This document shows positions 24,207 to 33,150 of a stretch of 64,000 bases of DNA, in pieces; position 1 is the stretch's first letter; each line of letters starts with the position of its first letter. The notes under the pieces are model-generated. The model saw only the letters and a program-made list of their open reading frames with translations, ran no database searches and had not been told where the DNA came from. Origin of the DNA: Parazoarcus communis SWub3 = DSM 12120 (GTDB taxonomy: Bacteria > Pseudomonadota > Gammaproteobacteria > Burkholderiales > Rhodocyclaceae); the NCBI RefSeq assembly GCF_003226565.1, contig NZ_QKOE01000019.1:1-64000 (forward strand). Direction: 5' to 3'. The translations under genes and the position numbers were made by a program.

Positions 24207-26864
24207 GTGACCGCGATCATCATACCTCGTAGGCACTACAACCAACCACAAGGACGGGTGACGATCGCGCCTGGGTGGGAGAGCCAGGTACTATCCTGTT
24301 CGATCGGCGGTTCCTTTTACAACGTAGCCCGTCAGGAGTTCGACACTAAAAACGGTGTCGAACCTGGCCTTAGTCAAGCCGGGACTTGCGACGCCGCAAA
24401 CGGGGCTGACCCATACATTTCAGAGCCAGCAGGGCCTGGGACTGAGTTCATCGTATTGTGCGTGCTTACCCCGCGTGGTCTGTCAGGCATTAAGCAGATA
24501 TTTGCTTGCGACAACGTAGCCAACCCCGTCAATCGGCGGCTGCAATTCAGAACAAACGGCACAAGTTTGGAGATAGTCAGGTTCAACACTGCTGTGGAGC
24601 CGTTCTCCGTGTCGCTACCCATAGGAATCACAGATCGTGGTGTCGGCACAGTTGTTGGGTGGTCAAACGGACTCACATTCGGGGCAATATCGCCGTCAGG
24701 CGAAGTGATTGGCACCATGACGGGCGCTCCGAGCGCTTGGGGGCAGAACGCCAGCATTGCGCGCTGGTACTCCCGAGTGACCGAGGGCCTGACGCGCGAA
24801 CCCTCGTCGCATATGGCTGCGCTTCGTGCGGTTCTAAGAGACCCCGGCGTGCAGGAGGTTCGCAGGGCGCTGCAGCAGAACCCCTGGCAACTATTCCGCG
24901 CAGACCCAGTTCGGATCTACAGCCTGGGCGCCGAAGGGGTGTTCAACCTCGATATTTTCAACGCGCTGCACGCGCACACCGCGCCGACTATCGATCTGTC
25001 GGCCCTGCTCAATTTGGTCACGACGGACGGCACGCACACCCACACGGCCGACAGCGTCACGCTCGGATCTGCCCACGCGCTTGTTCCGGCCAGCGCCACG
25101 CACGCCCACTCAGCAGAGGCCCTAGACCTCTCGGCGGGCCTCGCACTGACCGTCGCCGACGCCCTGCACGCTCAGCAGGCTGACAGCCCGACCCTGACCG
25201 CTGCACACACCCTGAACGTCGCAGCGTCGCTCCACGCGCACACAGCCGACCAGCTCCCTGTATCGGCAGCCCTGACCCTGGCCGTGGCCGCCGCGCTGCA
25301 CGCACAGTCGGCCGAGCGCCGGCAGCTGACATACCCAGGCCTCTTCGCTCAGGATGACTTCTTCGGCTCGTCGGCAGATACGGAGTTGTCGGCGCACAAC
25401 GCGCAGTGGGTGAAGCACCCGAGTTACAGCAACACGACCACGGTGACTGCCTCAGCCTGGGTTATTGGACCCGCTTCAGGTAGTAGCGCGTACTACCGTA
25501 CCGAGGTCCCGAGCAGTGCGGACTATGCAGTTAGGGCGAAGATCAAAGTGCTGAGCACTGGTGCATCAGGATACCCAGGCCCGGCGGGACGTATGAGCAC
25601 GTCGCAAAACACGATGTATGTGGCGCGATATGGCAACGGCAACTGGCAGCTATTTCGGGCACTGAGCGGGACGTTCGCCATCTTGGCGCAGCAAGCACAG
25701 AGCTTCGCCAACGGAACCGAACTAGACATCGAACTGCGCATGCAGGGTGACAAGATCCAAGTGTATGGGAACGGCTCGCTTGTCATCGACTACACGGACA
25801 CCACCCCGATTCTGGACGTGGGGCGTGCGGGGGTTCGCCTGCTCGGAAATGGTAGCGCAGGCTCCGAGCTCGACAACTTCGCCGCCCACACACTCTCCGG
25901 AGTCGCGGCGGACCTCAGCACGAACAACGCGCTGCACGCCCACACTGCCCAGACCCCCACGCTCGGCTCGGCACACACCATCGCCACCAGCAACGCAGCG
26001 CACGGCCAGGTCGCGGATACAGCAACGCTGAGCGCCGCACACTCGCTCATTGCCAGCAACGCCGCACACACTCATGTCGCAGGCTCCCCGACGCTCGATG
26101 TTGGGTTGTCCCTGGCCCCGGCCGACGCGGTACACACTCACCTCGCCGAGAGCCTCGCGTTGTCCGCGGCGCACAACCTTGTCGTAGCCGACGCACAGCA
26201 CGACCACAGCGCCAGCACAGTTGCACTGTCGGCTGTGCTGAACTTGCTCGTCGACGCGGCAGCGCACGCCCACACGGCCGGCAACTTGACGCTCGACACC
26301 GCCAACGCTGCGCAGCTCGTTACCCAGGACGCCACCCACGCGCAGGCAGCCGAGCAGTTGGCCCTGAGCACCGCACTGACGCTTGTTATGCAGTCGGCGA
26401 TCCACACGCACGGCGCGGATGCGGTGACGCTCTCGGCGAATCTCGGGCTGTCGATTAGCGGCAGCATGCACGCCCACACGGCGGACAACGTCTCGGCGGC
26501 GTCGGGGATCTCGCTGACCGTACAGAGCGCGTTCCACGCACACGTCGCTGATGGCCTGGCACTCGATGCTGCACTGTCCCTGGCGATCCACGACGCGCTA
26601 CACGCCCACTACGCCGACGCGCTGACGCTCACCACGCTGGTCAATTTGCTGGTCAGCGACGCGATCCACGCACACCAGGCAAGCAACCCAACGTTGTACC
26701 TGCCGGTGCCGGCCGCCGAGCTGCTGCGCAAATCTGTGTTCGTGCGACTCGCCGAGCTCGTCGCTGTGACTCGACTGAGCCGGCAGGGTGCGACCACCCG
26801 AGTCTCGGACGAGCGGGCGTTTGTTCGGGTCGATGACCCGATGACCAACTTCACGAGGCACTGA
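24207..26864 (+). CDS. Tail fibre-like protein with 18 His-x-His/Gln repeats
   Basis: 885 residues. The N-terminus (1-240) has the beta-rich make-up of a carbohydrate-binding or LamG-like domain. Residues about 253-373 hold six 22-residue repeats of the type LHAHTADSPTLSAAH. A lectin-like domain (about 380-570, DDFFGSSADTELSAHNAQWV...IQVYGNGSLVIDYTDTTP) follows. Then 12 more repeats run to about residue 830. The repeats carry H-x-H (14 times) or H-x-Q (4 times) at a fixed position. HxH motifs bind iron along the axis of the T4 gp37 trimer, so a metal-stabilised trimeric fibre is plausible. Probably recognises the host surface. Confidence 0.75.
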   Translation: MTAIIIPRRHYNQPQGRVTIAPGWESQVLSCSIGGSFYNVARQEFDTKNGVEPGLSQAGTCDAANGADPYISEPAGPGTEFIVLCVLTPRGLSGIKQIFACDNVANPVNRRLQFRTNGTSLEIVRFNTAVEPFSVSLPIGITDRGVGTVVGWSNGLTFGAISPSGEVIGTMTGAPSAWGQNASIARWYSRVTEGLTREPSSHMAALRAVLRDPGVQEVRRALQQNPWQLFRADPVRIYSLGAEGVFNLDIFNALHAHTAPTIDLSALLNLVTTDGTHTHTADSVTLGSAHALVPASATHAHSAEALDLSAGLALTVADALHAQQADSPTLTAAHTLNVAASLHAHTADQLPVSAALTLAVAAALHAQSAERRQLTYPGLFAQDDFFGSSADTELSAHNAQWVKHPSYSNTTTVTASAWVIGPASGSSAYYRTEVPSSADYAVRAKIKVLSTGASGYPGPAGRMSTSQNTMYVARYGNGNWQLFRALSGTFAILAQQAQSFANGTELDIELRMQGDKIQVYGNGSLVIDYTDTTPILDVGRAGVRLLGNGSAGSELDNFAAHTLSGVAADLSTNNALHAHTAQTPTLGSAHTIATSNAAHGQVADTATLSAAHSLIASNAAHTHVAGSPTLDVGLSLAPADAVHTHLAESLALSAAHNLVVADAQHDHSASTVALSAVLNLLVDAAAHAHTAGNLTLDTANAAQLVTQDATHAQAAEQLALSTALTLVMQSAIHTHGADAVTLSANLGLSISGSMHAHTADNVSAASGISLTVQSAFHAHVADGLALDAALSLAIHDALHAHYADALTLTTLVNLLVSDAIHAHQASNPTLYLPVPAAELLRKSVFVRLAELVAVTRLSRQGATTRVSDERAFVRVDDPMTNFTRH
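24963..25328 (+). repeat. In-frame 66-bp repeats, block 1 (6 units)
   Basis: Six 22-residue units, each starting x-H-x-H/Q-x-A and ending before the next histidine. The pattern is H-x-H in units 1, 2, 3 and 5 and H-x-Q in units 4 and 6. Units are similar in protein more than in DNA, indicating old duplication with selection. Confidence 0.85.
25927..26697 (+). repeat. In-frame 66-bp repeats, block 2 (12 units)
   Basis: Twelve further units of the same 22-residue repeat after the lectin-like domain; one unit is longer by two residues. H-x-H in ten, H-x-Q in the second and seventh. Confidence 0.85.
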
Positions 26865-26865
26865 T

Positions 26866-28083
26866 ATGGTCAATGACCTGCCATCGCTAGGTCCGTTCGC
26901 CGGTATGAATAACCGCCTACCTGACCATCGGCTGAGGATTGCCGACGGTGGCGACTACCTGCGCAACGCGATCAATGTCGACATCACCGATGCCGGCACC
27001 ATTCAGCGGCGCAAAGGTAGCACCCTGACTCAGGCCGGCAGCGCCTGCCACAGTCTGTGGGCAGACGGGCCTGCGGCGTATTACGCCGACGGCGACACGC
27101 TCTACAAGTGGCCCCGCACAGCGGTTCGATCCGGGCTATTGCCGGGCGCTCGGTGCTCGTTCGCCAAGGCCCCGGACGGCTGGGTCTATTGGTCGAATGG
27201 GGTTGTGCTGGAGCGCACCAAAGGCGCCTCCTCAGAACCGGCAGGGATCGCCGTGCCGAATCCTGCGCCGAGCGTTACTGCAACTGTAGGTGGCGCCCTG
27301 CCGGCCGGGTATTACCAGGTCGCAATCACTGCAGTTATGGACGGACGCGAATCCGGAGCGACGTGGCCGGCTCAAGTGGCGGTTCCCCAGGGTGGCGTGG
27401 TGCAAGTCACAGGCATGCCCGCCGGATTGAAGAACATCTACATGTCGTCGCTTAACGGGGACGTGTTGTTCCACGTGGTGACCACAACATTCACAAGCTA
27501 CGCGTTCCCCGTGATGCCCAGTCTCGGGGCGCAGCTGCAGACGCTGGGCCTGAGCCCAATGCCGGCCGGGCACATCGTGCGGTGGGACAAAGGGCGCCTG
27601 GTAGTCGCACAAGCCAACGTCGCGTACATCTCGGAGCCCTACGCCCCAGGCTGGTTCAGCCCTGGTCGCGGGTATTTGCCGTTTCCGGGGCGGATCACGA
27701 TGTACCGCCCGGTCGACGGAGGCAGGTACATCGCTACGCACGACAAGACTTGGTGGCTGCCTAGCGGCGACGTCGAAGCAGGGCAGCTGGTCGAGGTGCT
27801 GCCCTATGGAGTCGTGGAAGGCACCGACGCGACTGTCGAGAACAGCACGGACGTGTTGTGGTTTTCGACACGGGGAATGGTTCGAGCCAGTGCGGGTGGA
27901 GAGGTCAGGAACATCCAAGAGAGCAACGTCGCAGTGGGCGGCGCGCAACGCGGCGCAATGCTGTGGCGTGAGCAGGACGGAATGAGGCAAGCGGTGGCCG
28001 CGTTGCTCGGGGTGAGCGACACCCTGGCTCCGGCCCGGACATACATTGCGGCAGACGCCGCGCGTGAAGGAGAGATGCTGTGA
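26866..28083 (+). CDS. Conserved phage virion protein (tail region)
   Basis: 405 residues from ATG 26866. Starts PSLGPFAGMNNRLPDHRL, then INVDITDAGTIQRRKGSTLT, a pattern shared by beta-propeller-like virion proteins of podoviruses that form part of the tail hub or stabilisation ring. Contains a fibronectin-like stretch (PAPSVTATVGGALPAGYYQV). Exact role not known. The next gene overlaps by four bases. Confidence 0.65.
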   Translation: MVNDLPSLGPFAGMNNRLPDHRLRIADGGDYLRNAINVDITDAGTIQRRKGSTLTQAGSACHSLWADGPAAYYADGDTLYKWPRTAVRSGLLPGARCSFAKAPDGWVYWSNGVVLERTKGASSEPAGIAVPNPAPSVTATVGGALPAGYYQVAITAVMDGRESGATWPAQVAVPQGGVVQVTGMPAGLKNIYMSSLNGDVLFHVVTTTFTSYAFPVMPSLGAQLQTLGLSPMPAGHIVRWDKGRLVVAQANVAYISEPYAPGWFSPGRGYLPFPGRITMYRPVDGGRYIATHDKTWWLPSGDVEAGQLVEVLPYGVVEGTDATVENSTDVLWFSTRGMVRASAGGEVRNIQESNVAVGGAQRGAMLWREQDGMRQAVAALLGVSDTLAPARTYIAADAAREGEML

Positions 28084-28496
28084 TTACAACCGAAGGTGCA
28101 ACCTATCTGGCAGGAGCCGGCGTCAAGGGAACCACGCCAGTGACTCAGTGGTATGTGTTCCCGATCAAGGGCAACTACACACCCACTCCGGCCGACGTTG
28201 CCGCGACGTTTCCGACGCTGGCGCAAGAATCCACGGCTTACGAAGGATCAACCCGGGCGACCATCACTTTCGGCACGGTCACGGCAGGAGCGGTAGATAA
28301 CTCCGCGGCTCCGACCACACTGACCGCGACCGCCGACGAGACGTGGTACGGGGTGGGCGTGTCGTCCGTGCCGACGAAAGGTGCCCTGACCGGTGTGCTG
28401 CTGCACGTCCAACGATTCGCCACACCGCGGGCCATGACCACTGGGTCGAATCTGCAAGTGCTGGTCGAGCTGGAGCTTGTGCAGCCGACCCCGTAA
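28080..28496 (+). CDS. Small beta-rich virion protein
   Basis: 138 residues from GTG 28080 (GTGA overlap with the preceding stop). Sequence such as GVKGTTPVTQWYVFPIKGNY and RATITFGTVTAGAVDN suggests an all-beta structural protein typical of tail genes. No family recognised. Confidence 0.65.
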   Translation: MITTEGATYLAGAGVKGTTPVTQWYVFPIKGNYTPTPADVAATFPTLAQESTAYEGSTRATITFGTVTAGAVDNSAAPTTLTATADETWYGVGVSSVPTKGALTGVLLHVQRFATPRAMTTGSNLQVLVELELVQPTP

Positions 28497-28499
28497 CAC

Positions 28500-29021
28500 A
28501 TGATCGACGCCCACATCCTCGTGCACGACGGCACGAAACCCGAATGGCTCGATCGGTGCCTCGCCTCGTTCGAGGGGGAGCCGATCGAGCCGCATATTGT
28601 GCGCAACGGCCCGAACATCGGGGCTGGGCGCGCGACGGGCTATGCGCTCGGGCGGCATGCGTTTGTGACATACGTCGATTCGGACGATTACCTGCTGCCC
28701 GGCGTAGGCGACGTATGCTTGCTGGCGTTGGAGCGACACCACGCAGTTGTGACCCGCGAATGGGTCGAGTATGAAGACGGGCGCCGACACCCTACGCCGG
28801 CAGTCGGGCACAGCCTGGCAGTGTACCGCCGTGCTGATGTGCAGCCGCTGCTACCTCACCTGGCGACTGTTGTGCGTCATGGGAACCGACTGATCAGTCG
28901 GCAGCTGCAGCCGGTGCAGCTCGACTTCATTGGGTATGTGTGGTCTCAGCACAAGACGAACACGCACAAGCAGTTCAGCAAAACCGAGTTTGACAAAGAG
29001 GTGGCGCGATGCCCCTGGTGA
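28500..29021 (+). CDS. GT-A-fold glycosyltransferase-like protein
   Basis: 173 residues. MIDAHILVHDGTKPEWLDRC, then NGPNIGAGRATGYALG and FVTYVDSDDYLLPG. The nucleotide-binding beginning and the DSDD (DxD-type) motif are those of family-2 glycosyltransferases, in a minimal version lacking the second half. Placed among tail genes and overlapping the next gene by 13 bases. It may glycosylate a virion protein or phage/host surface sugar; a degenerate enzyme is possible. Confidence 0.7.
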   Translation: MIDAHILVHDGTKPEWLDRCLASFEGEPIEPHIVRNGPNIGAGRATGYALGRHAFVTYVDSDDYLLPGVGDVCLLALERHHAVVTREWVEYEDGRRHPTPAVGHSLAVYRRADVQPLLPHLATVVRHGNRLISRQLQPVQLDFIGYVWSQHKTNTHKQFSKTEFDKEVARCPW

Positions 29022-30145
29022 CCAAGATCATCATCGAGTTCAACCCATATTCGACGGGCTCGGCCAACGTCCTGTCGGGGTTTGAACTGCCCGCCTGGGA
29101 AACCGCCACGTTGGCGTCGACAGCCACTGCCATGACCGGCTTTACTGTCGACGGCGACAACCTCGTCATGGACTCGATGCTCACAACGGCCCGTGCTGAG
29201 TTTGACGCACCGGCCGGGCTCGGAGTCGATGAGCCATTGCCGACCGACATCCGCGTGACGGGTTCGACGGACGGCTACGGGGACGTGCCGTACAAGGTCT
29301 ATTTCGTCGCGTGGGGTGCAGAGTTTGCTGTCGCAAACAACATGCTCAACACGGCGAACGGGATAGACTGGGAAGCGCTTGTTGAGCCGACCGTAGAGAC
29401 GGTGTCCGGCACGCTGGAACTTGGCGGCGGTGTTTTGGAGACCGTTACGTTCGTCGAGGATGTTGATGGCACGCTGGTGGCTGTTGGTGCCAGCACTACC
29501 ATGCAGATGTTCGTCGAGACAGTGTCCGGCACCCTGGAGCTTGTCGGCGATGTCAGCACCTGGTTGGGGTTCGTCGAGGCGGTGTCCGGCACGCTTGTTG
29601 TGGCTGGCGCCGCCGAAGAAACTGCGACCATCCTTGAGCGAGTCGCTGGGCGGCTTGTCGTTGCAGGTGACGTCACGCTTCTGGGCACGCTGCACGTCGT
29701 GTGGGTGAGCAACGTCGCAACGAACGCGTTCAGCCGGTACGAGAACTACCCATACGACAGCTTCGCAAAGATCAACGGGCGCTACTACGGATGCACCGCA
29801 GACGGTATCTACGAGCTCGACGGCGAAACGGATAACGAGGCCCCGATTCAGGCGATGGTGAGCTTCGGCAAGCAGGACTTCAGCACGTCAGCCTTGAAGC
29901 GCGTGAGCAACATCTACGTCGGCACGAGCTCGGGCGGCAAGTTGTTCGTGAAAGTGTTGGTCGAGGGCGAAGAGTACCTGTACCAGGCGCGGGACGGCTC
30001 CGAAGAACTCCAAGTACAGCGCTTCGACCTCGGCCGCGGACTGCGAGCTAACTACCTGGAGTTTGAACTCTACAACGCCGATGGCGACGACTTCGAGCTG
30101 GCCTCGGTCGAGTTCGTGGCCGTACCACTGTCGCGGAGGATCTGA
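29009..30145 (+). CDS. Tail protein with VSGTLEL repeats
   Basis: 378 residues. The middle (about 130-230) carries about five beta-repeats of 20-23 residues: VETVSGTLELGGGVLETVTF, VEDVDGTLVAVGAS, VETVSGTLELVGDVSTWLGF, VEAVSGTLVVAGAAEETATI and ERVAGRLVVAGDVTLLG. The C-terminal part (YENYPYDSFAKINGRYYGCT) has the beta-sandwich look of phage tail proteins. Stop overlaps the next start (TGATG). Function inferred from position. Confidence 0.65.
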   Translation: MPLVTKIIIEFNPYSTGSANVLSGFELPAWETATLASTATAMTGFTVDGDNLVMDSMLTTARAEFDAPAGLGVDEPLPTDIRVTGSTDGYGDVPYKVYFVAWGAEFAVANNMLNTANGIDWEALVEPTVETVSGTLELGGGVLETVTFVEDVDGTLVAVGASTTMQMFVETVSGTLELVGDVSTWLGFVEAVSGTLVVAGAAEETATILERVAGRLVVAGDVTLLGTLHVVWVSNVATNAFSRYENYPYDSFAKINGRYYGCTADGIYELDGETDNEAPIQAMVSFGKQDFSTSALKRVSNIYVGTSSGGKLFVKVLVEGEEYLYQARDGSEELQVQRFDLGRGLRANYLEFELYNADGDDFELASVEFVAVPLSRRI

Positions 30146-32088
30146 TGGACCACAAGCGCCCCAAGCTGTGGAACGGCCCTCACGCGCTCGGCGAGGGGCT
30201 GGTGCGCGGGCTTGAGCTGACTGGAGCGCCATATCTGAGCGCGCGGGCGGGCGATGTGTACGCGGGGGTGATGCAAGGGAAAGGCGAAGTGAAGTTTGGG
30301 GAGGAAAAAGCGGGGGACATTATCTTCACGCCCGTGACGGGGGTGCTTTCCACGGGAAACCTGGAGACAGACCAAGTTGGATATGCTGCTCCGTATGTAG
30401 ATGAAGAAGGGGCCGCGATTAATCCGCCGCTGGGCACCGAGACGCTTAACCCCAAGCAGTACAGCTTTTATAACCAGGAGCCTCCTTTGAATGCGTGGGT
30501 GGCCAAGGTGCGCGGCAAATCCACCAGACTTGAGCGTGAGCACACTCGCTTGTACGGGGGTCGCACCTGGTTCGGGCGCAGACGAAAGCGAGTGCTGTCG
30601 TGGAGCGGGCCGTCATCACGGTTTGACCATCCCACTGTGTCAAGCATCGCCGGGTGGGGTATCGCCCCCAGCGCGCTGGTTACGGTCCGCAGCATCCTCT
30701 ACGATTCTTCGGCCGACGAGTACCTGCGCACTTGGCGTTATGCGTCGTTCCCGGACGTGCTGGTGTTCGAGGATGAGCGCGTGGTGTTTGACGCGCTCGA
30801 AGCTGGGCTTGCCACAGCCACCACGATCCCAGCCACACCTGTCCTAACATACAGTCGCGCAGTAATGGGGGCAGCCATCTACGAAGGCAAGCTGCGGGTC
30901 GTGATGGGGACCGGGCGTAGGCAGGCGACACACACCTTCACCTTCTATGAAGCCCCGCTGACAGGCGTAGGGGTTGCGGACTACACCGAGCTGACCGAGA
31001 TCGCCTCGTACTCCAGTGCACATACCATGATGTCTGACTGGTATTTCGATGCGAAGGGTGAGAACGCGGTCTGCACGTTCGACACCGGGGAGGCCTACTC
31101 GGTGGTGAGATTCAACGGACTCAGTTTCGAGGTGGTCCAGTCGAACACGCACGTCGAAACCAAGATCACCTCGAACCCGCAGATCGACCCGCACGGGACC
31201 ACCACGTACACCCTCCACCTGACGAAGTCAGCTCAGACGTTCTACGCCGACTACGCAGAGACCACCCTCGTGACTGCGCAATGCCTTCCCTATGAGGAGG
31301 TGTCCACCATGACATATACCATGGACGAGGCTGGGGGCGATGAGGGGCAGCCGGATTCAAGCACCAACATTGTAGCCGCAGTCAGCCAGGAGCTGGTGCG
31401 GGACTGGACCATTACGCACGGAGGCATCAAGTCCGGGAGTGGCACGCTCACGCTGCCAGCAGGAATGGGGTCGGGCACCGGGTCGGCCACCAACAGCTTC
31501 GACGGCACGACGCTTTTCTACACGCACACCCACTCTGGATCTCGCACCGAGCAAGCATTTTCACTTGTTTTCGTGGATGCGAGGGTGGATGCAGCAGTGG
31601 TCCTGTACCGGGAGTCCGTCGCGACGTGGGAGTTCTCCACTGTGCTGGAGGACGTGTGGGGCACCATCTCGTATCCGGTGTCTGGGCCAGGCACAACGAC
31701 GTACCGCTACATGCTGAAAGGGCGGATAGATGGTGCGAGCTACAGCGCTACCTTGGAGGAATACACCGTAGCGGTGGCGGAGATGGATGAGTTCGTTCCA
31801 CTGGCCAGAAGCAATCTGTACGCGCCAGGCTTCACCGGCACGCAAGTTTCAACACAGGCGTCTATGGTCGTTCCGAGCGTGCCAAGCTCTCTGGCATCTT
31901 CCCTCGGGGTTGCGGGGGAACAGCACCTTTACGGGTACGTGCACGCCAGACTTTCGTCTGCCACAGATCCTCCCGCGCGGGTGTTCGACCGGGCGTATTT
32001 CGCGTCAAGCTCAGTCAAAAAGAAGATTGAGAGCAAGTTTCCAGACCAGCTGAGTACGCTGCTCTTTACGAATATCGCATCCGTATGA
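30145..32088 (+). CDS. Large tail-region virion protein
   Basis: 647 residues from ATG 30145, coupled to the preceding gene by TGATG. Beta-rich throughout, with repeated Thr/Ser/Gly motifs (TTYTLHLTKSAQTFYADYAE, GGIKSGSGTLTLPAGMGSGT). No enzymatic motif is recognised. Position suggests a tail tubular, hub or fibre component. Confidence 0.6.
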   Translation: MDHKRPKLWNGPHALGEGLVRGLELTGAPYLSARAGDVYAGVMQGKGEVKFGEEKAGDIIFTPVTGVLSTGNLETDQVGYAAPYVDEEGAAINPPLGTETLNPKQYSFYNQEPPLNAWVAKVRGKSTRLEREHTRLYGGRTWFGRRRKRVLSWSGPSSRFDHPTVSSIAGWGIAPSALVTVRSILYDSSADEYLRTWRYASFPDVLVFEDERVVFDALEAGLATATTIPATPVLTYSRAVMGAAIYEGKLRVVMGTGRRQATHTFTFYEAPLTGVGVADYTELTEIASYSSAHTMMSDWYFDAKGENAVCTFDTGEAYSVVRFNGLSFEVVQSNTHVETKITSNPQIDPHGTTTYTLHLTKSAQTFYADYAETTLVTAQCLPYEEVSTMTYTMDEAGGDEGQPDSSTNIVAAVSQELVRDWTITHGGIKSGSGTLTLPAGMGSGTGSATNSFDGTTLFYTHTHSGSRTEQAFSLVFVDARVDAAVVLYRESVATWEFSTVLEDVWGTISYPVSGPGTTTYRYMLKGRIDGASYSATLEEYTVAVAEMDEFVPLARSNLYAPGFTGTQVSTQASMVVPSVPSSLASSLGVAGEQHLYGYVHARLSSATDPPARVFDRAYFASSSVKKKIESKFPDQLSTLLFTNIASV

Positions 32089-32102
32089 CGGGAGCCAAAA
32101 TC

Positions 32103-33080
32103 ATGTCAGCAGAAGCACAAGTTATCGCGATCATCGACCAAGCCTTGGCGGTGGCGCAACAGAAGGCCGATGAGTCGGCAAGCTACGCCGATCAGGCGAT
32201 TACAGCGTCTAGTGGCTTTGCAAGTACGAATCCGGTGCTTGTGTCGTTCACACCGAAGAGCAACCTGGAGCCGAGTGTCCTGATCCCTAACGCTGCTGCG
32301 GGCGTCGATGGGGCACTGTACGACTCGACTTACGGGCGCATCCAGGCGGATCTGACCGGAGCCTTTACGAACTTCTTCGTCGAGTATTTCCCGAACGAGT
32401 GCGACTACCTGGCCAAAGCCCAGAGCGCGTTGTGTGCCATGCTTGACGGCAGCACCGGCATTCCCGCGCATGTCGAAGAGCAAATATGGCAGCGAGACCG
32501 CGCACGAGTGCTGAACGAAGTGGGGCGCTCCCATCGCGAGGTGTTGGCCACGTTTGCCGGTCGCGGGTTTCCGTTGCCGCCAGGTGCGGCTCAGCACCAG
32601 CTCAGCACGATGCAGCAGGATGCTCAGGATAAGGTGGCGCAGCAATCCCGTGACGTGGCCATCAAGCATGTCGAAATCCTGATCGAGAATCTGCGTTTCG
32701 CCGTGCAGCAGGCGCTCGACTACCGCATCAAGGGGATCGCAGCGGCGGCTGACTACATCAAGACGCTTGCGATCGGACCCGAGATCGCCATGAAGCTGGC
32801 GACAAGCGCAGCCGATGCCCAGGCGCGGCTGATCGGCGCAGCAAATAGCTACTACGGCAGCCGTATCCGCGTAGAAGAGCTGCGGTTCGAGGCATTGAAG
32901 TGGAACAGCAACGTCCAAAACGCCGCACAGGCGGTCGACGTGAACGCCCACGCTGAGCGACTGAAGGCGCGTGCGCAGGTGCTGGCCCAGGCGGCGCAGG
33001 CTGCGGGCACTCAGGCAGCTGCAGCACTCAACGCGGTTCATGCGTCCGCGCAGGTGGCTGTACAGGCTGAGAGCGCTTAA
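32103..33080 (+). CDS. Coiled-coil virion protein
   Basis: 325 residues from ATG 32103, with GGGAG eight bases upstream; ATG 32085, overlapping the preceding stop, is an alternative. Long alanine/glutamine-rich helices (from about 170 to the C-terminus: HQLSTMQQDAQDKVAQQSRD, AHAERLKARAQVLAQAAQAA) indicate a helical virion protein, possibly a tail needle or ejection protein. Element 3 lies immediately after the stop. Confidence 0.65.
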   Translation: MSAEAQVIAIIDQALAVAQQKADESASYADQAITASSGFASTNPVLVSFTPKSNLEPSVLIPNAAAGVDGALYDSTYGRIQADLTGAFTNFFVEYFPNECDYLAKAQSALCAMLDGSTGIPAHVEEQIWQRDRARVLNEVGRSHREVLATFAGRGFPLPPGAAQHQLSTMQQDAQDKVAQQSRDVAIKHVEILIENLRFAVQQALDYRIKGIAAAADYIKTLAIGPEIAMKLATSAADAQARLIGAANSYYGSRIRVEELRFEALKWNSNVQNAAQAVDVNAHAERLKARAQVLAQAAQAAGTQAAAALNAVHASAQVAVQAESA

Positions 33081-33092
33081 CCCCCTATAGGG
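33081..33092 (+). promoter_or_regulatory. Late-block element 3: CCCCCTATAGGG
   Basis: Third copy, with A for G at position 7, making CCCTATAGGG a perfect palindrome. Directly follows the TAA of the coiled-coil gene and lies 58 bp ahead of the next start. Shares the following CTGGA with copy 1. Confidence 0.6.
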
Positions 33093-33150
33093 CTGGATCT
33101 CCAATTCGAGTCAGGGGGAGTATCCGGCAACCGCCACTCAGGAGTCAGTC

